Shown piece by piece: positions 6,188 to 8,604 of a stretch of 8,604 nt of DNA. The position numbers and the translations under genes were made by a program. The stretch covers positions 1 to 8,604 of the forward strand of contig JAISSC010000050.1 in NCBI GenBank assembly GCA_031273305.1. Reading direction: 5' to 3'. Position 1 is the stretch's first letter; each line of letters begins with the position of its first letter. The notes below the pieces were generated by a model. It ran no database searches. It was not told the origin of the DNA and worked only from the letters and a program-made list of their open reading frames with translations. This DNA comes from Flavobacteriaceae bacterium. GTDB lineage: Bacteria > Bacteroidota > Bacteroidia > Flavobacteriales > Weeksellaceae.

Positions 6188-7498
6188 ATGAATACTTTTC
6201 AGATTCGTGGAGGAAAAACTCTTCAGGGAGAATTTTATCCGCAAGGAGCTAAAAATGAAGCATTACAGGTTATTTGTGCCGTTCTGTTAACTTCAGAATC
6301 TGTCAGGATAAAAAATATTCCGGAGATACAAGATGTCTTAAAACTCATAGAAATTTTAAAAACATTAGGAGTAAAGGTCATCAAAAACGGAAAAGGAGAT
6401 TATACTTTTTGTTCCAACGAAGTTGATTTCGACTTCTTAAAAAGTAAAGAATTCAGAAGGAACGGAGCACAATTAAGAGGTTCCATTATGCTGTTGGGAG
6501 CTCTTTTAGGAAGATTTGGAGAGGCATATATTCCTACTCCGGGAGGAGATAAGATAGGGAGAAGAAGGCTTGATACTCATTTTAAAGGATTTATTGATTT
6601 GGGTGCAAAGTTTGAGTATGACGAAGAGGAAAAATTCTATTCCGTAAAAGCAAATGAGCTAAAAGGATGTTACATGCTTTTGGAAGAAGCCTCTGTAACC
6701 GGTACAGCCAATATCATTATGGCTTCCGTATTAGCCAAAGGCAAAACACAAATTTATAATGCAGCCTGTGAGCCTTATATTCAACAATTATGCAAGATGC
6801 TCAACTCTATGGGAGCAAAAATTGAGGGGATCAGTTCTAACTTTCTTACCATAGAAGGCGTTGAGACCTTAAAAGGCACAGAACATACCATATTACCCGA
6901 TATGATCGAGATCGGCAGTATCATAGGACTGGCAGCCATGACCCGGTCGGAAATCACGATAAAGGATGTAAGTTGGGAGAATTTGGGAAACATCCCCGAT
7001 ACTTTCAGAAGATTAGGCATTAAGATCAACAGGAGAGGAGAAGATATGCATATTCCCATCCAAAAACATTATAAAATTCAGAAGTTTATAGATGGCTCTA
7101 TCCTGACTATTGCAGATGCTCCCTGGCCGGGATTTACGCCGGATCTACTGAGTATAATTCTGGTTGTGGCTACTCAGGCAAAAGGAAGTCTGTTGATACA
7201 CCAAAAAATGTTTGAAAGTCGGTTGTTCTTTGTAGATAAATTAATAGACATGGGAGCACAGATCATTCTTTGTGATCCGCATCGGGCTACAGTAATAGGG
7301 CTGAACCATGAAACTCCGCTGCGAGGTACTATGATGACCTCTCCCGATATTCGTGCCGGAATAGCCCTGCTAATAGCAGCCATGTCCGCTAAAGGAACCA
7401 GTCGGATTCATAACATCTACCAGATAGACCGCGGGTATGAAAATATTGATGAAAGATTATGTGCCTTAGGAGCAGATATTGAACGCATTACAGTTTAA
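6188..7498 (+). CDS. murA: UDP-N-acetylglucosamine 1-carboxyvinyltransferase
   Basis: MurA transfers enolpyruvate from phosphoenolpyruvate to UDP-GlcNAc, the first committed step of peptidoglycan synthesis, in the cytoplasm. The 436 residues fit the family (about 420). Seen: the KN pair K22-N23 in QGAKNEAL binds substrate. The mobile active-site loop reads PGGDKIGRRRLDTH (118-131). The catalytic aspartate corresponds to D319 in FTPDLLS, and R389 in SPDIRAG matches E. coli R397. The loop position held by Cys115 in E. coli is Asp121 here. A Cys-to-Asp exchange keeps activity but prevents the covalent attack by fosfomycin, as known in Mycobacterium and Chlamydia, so natural insensitivity is expected. 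The inverted alpha/beta-barrel repeats are intact over the whole length. The ATG follows the DUF4290 stop with no gap, and a glycosyltransferase follows after 29 bases. Confidence 0.97.
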   Translation: MNTFQIRGGKTLQGEFYPQGAKNEALQVICAVLLTSESVRIKNIPEIQDVLKLIEILKTLGVKVIKNGKGDYTFCSNEVDFDFLKSKEFRRNGAQLRGSIMLLGALLGRFGEAYIPTPGGDKIGRRRLDTHFKGFIDLGAKFEYDEEEKFYSVKANELKGCYMLLEEASVTGTANIIMASVLAKGKTQIYNAACEPYIQQLCKMLNSMGAKIEGISSNFLTIEGVETLKGTEHTILPDMIEIGSIIGLAAMTRSEITIKDVSWENLGNIPDTFRRLGIKINRRGEDMHIPIQKHYKIQKFIDGSILTIADAPWPGFTPDLLSIILVVATQAKGSLLIHQKMFESRLFFVDKLIDMGAQIILCDPHRATVIGLNHETPLRGTMMTSPDIRAGIALLIAAMSAKGTSRIHNIYQIDRGYENIDERLCALGADIERITV

Positions 7499-7527
7499 AT
7501 TATACCATTAACTAATATTTAATAACA

Positions 7528-8535
7528 ATGCATGAAGATTTTCATTTACAATTATCGGTAATTATAGCCGTTTATAACCGTAAAGACGAATTGCAGGAAT
7601 TATTAAACAGTTTAGCTGAACAAACAGATAAAAATTTTGAAGTAATCATTGTAGACGACGGTTCTCAGGAAAAACCGGAAGCCGTTGCTCTGAAATATTC
7701 CGGTCGACTGGATGATATAAAGTATTTTTATAAAAATAATACCGGAGCAGGATTAACCCGCAATTACGGTGCAAAATATGCTTCCGGGAATTATTTCATT
7801 TTCCTTGATTCTGATTGCATCGCTCCGCCGAATTATATTGAGAATGTCCGGAAAGAACTCAAAAGAGATACCACAGACGCCTTTGGAGGAGCAGATTCGG
7901 CAGATGCAGGTTTTACACGTCTGCAAAAAGCCATTTCCTATTCCATGACTTCGCTGTTTACTACCGGAGGAATAAGAGGAAACAAAAAATCGGTAGATAA
8001 ATTTCAACCCAGAAGTTTTAACATGGGAATATCCAAAAAAGCCTTTGAAGCAGTTGGAGGTTTTTCGGAAATGAGGATAGGAGAAGACCCCGATTTAAGC
8101 CTGACACTTTGGGAAAACGGATTTCAGACCCGTTTTTTTCCTGAATGCGGCGTGTTTCACAAAAGAAGGACTTCTTTAAAAAAGTTTTCTCATCAGGTAT
8201 ATCATTTCGGAATTGCCCGTCCCATCTTGAATCAGCGACATCCCGATTATACTAAAATTACTTTTTGGCTGCCGTCTTTATTCTTGATATTTACCCTGTG
8301 TTCCGTGATGGTATCCTTTATCCGATGGTGGTCGATTCTTCCCCTACTATTTTACTGCTGTATCATAATAGCGGATGCCACAATCAAAAATAAAAGCATC
8401 TCCGTAGGATTTCTATCTTTAATCACAACCTTTATCCAGTTTTTCTCCTATGGCTTCGGTTTCTTACAGTCGTTTACAGCCCTGAATATTCTAAAACAAA
8501 ACCCAAAAAAAGCCTTCCCGGCACATTTTTATTAA
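7528..8535 (+). CDS. Family 2 glycosyltransferase with C-terminal membrane segments
   Basis: A GT-A fold, inverting transferase of 335 residues that should use a nucleotide-sugar at the cytoplasmic face of the membrane. Seen: N-terminal LSVIIAVYNRKDEL (9-22), VDDGS at 42-46 for nucleotide binding, the metal-binding DSD at 94-96 in YFIFLDSDCIAP, an acceptor-side segment FNMGISKKAFEAVGGF (164-179), and GEDPDLSLTL at 185-194, whose ED pair is the usual site of the catalytic base. HKRRTS follows at 211-216. Hydrophobic stretches at about 246-266, 268-285 and 293-318 suggest two or three membrane helices anchoring the domain. Its place after DUF4290-murA suggests envelope glycan, lipid or lipopolysaccharide work. 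The acceptor and sugar cannot be told from sequence. The start at 7528 puts the first beta-strand at the normal distance; an ATG at 7531 is out of frame. Confidence 0.9.
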   Translation: MHEDFHLQLSVIIAVYNRKDELQELLNSLAEQTDKNFEVIIVDDGSQEKPEAVALKYSGRLDDIKYFYKNNTGAGLTRNYGAKYASGNYFIFLDSDCIAPPNYIENVRKELKRDTTDAFGGADSADAGFTRLQKAISYSMTSLFTTGGIRGNKKSVDKFQPRSFNMGISKKAFEAVGGFSEMRIGEDPDLSLTLWENGFQTRFFPECGVFHKRRTSLKKFSHQVYHFGIARPILNQRHPDYTKITFWLPSLFLIFTLCSVMVSFIRWWSILPLLFYCCIIIADATIKNKSISVGFLSLITTFIQFFSYGFGFLQSFTALNILKQNPKKAFPAHFY

Positions 8536-8575
8536 AAAATACCACCTTAGATAAAACAAAATTAAACTATTTCCT

Positions 8576-8592
8576 GACTTTGACACTTTCAA
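8576..8592. repeat. Second copy of the 17-bp motif gactttgacactttcaa
   Basis: This is identical to 255-271 over 17 bases. Including the preceding bases (cct here, ccc at the left copy) the match is 19 of 20. It lies 40 bases beyond the glycosyltransferase stop, in non-coding DNA, in the same orientation as the left copy. It is probably one member of a dispersed family and not the end of an 8.3-kb mobile unit, since everything between is core genome. Confidence 0.6.
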
Positions 8593-8604
8593 GAGCCTTG
8601 TTTT
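8590..8604 (+). terminator. Possible weak terminator after the glycosyltransferase gene
   Basis: CAAG (8590-8593) and CTTG (8597-8600) can form a 4-bp stem with a three-base loop, followed by TTTT up to the window end. The stem is short and overlaps the 17-bp repeat by three bases, so this could be chance. The rest of 8536-8575 is AT-rich and shows nothing else. Confidence 0.25.

Noticed and set aside
255..8592. Composite mobile element bounded by the 17-bp direct repeats
   Set aside because: The interior holds only core genes with uniform style and no transposase or integrase; the motif is more likely a dispersed repeat.

Overview
The window looks like chromosomal DNA of an AT-rich Bacteroidota, most likely Flavobacteriia and possibly a Weeksellaceae-type genome (genus not determined). 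Reasons: leucyl-tRNA synthetase has the clade's long insertions and lacks the zinc-knuckle cysteines; a DUF4290 gene sits directly before murA, an arrangement I associate with Flavobacteriia; promoters resemble the Bacteroidota TAnnTTTG -7 box; and Shine-Dalgarno sequences are essentially absent before start codons.

Layout. Positions 1-425 hold no gene. The first ~270 bases are a mosaic of short repeats: two copies of a 24-bp hairpin-bearing repeat, two degenerate copies of a '...gcaatctc' unit, and a 17-bp motif that recurs exactly at the right edge of the window. Next comes a minus-strand tRNA-Ser(GGA) with its own promoter and intrinsic terminator (396-540). An AT-rich divergent intergenic region (513-801) carries promoters in both directions. 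All protein genes lie on the plus strand: leuS (802-3657), arfB (3706-4104), a GluP/FucP-type sugar MFS permease (4181-5473), a DUF4290 protein (5528-6187), murA (6188-7498) and a membrane-anchored family 2 glycosyltransferase (7528-8535). The last 70 bases are non-coding and end inside another copy of the 17-bp motif.

How the genes fit together. tRNA-Ser, leuS and arfB serve translation (tRNA, charging, ribosome rescue). DUF4290, murA and the glycosyltransferase form a tight cluster: stop and start codons abut at 6187/6188, followed by a 29-base gap. The cluster is probably one transcript for cell-envelope work. The permease between the two groups has no sugar-catabolic neighbour.

The coding part is ordinary core genome. 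I did not find a clear undescribed system. The points most worth a second look are the repeat mosaic at the left edge and its echo at the right edge, the natural Cys-to-Asp change in the MurA active-site loop (predicted fosfomycin insensitivity), and the Lys/Asn-rich tail of the DUF4290 protein translationally abutting murA.
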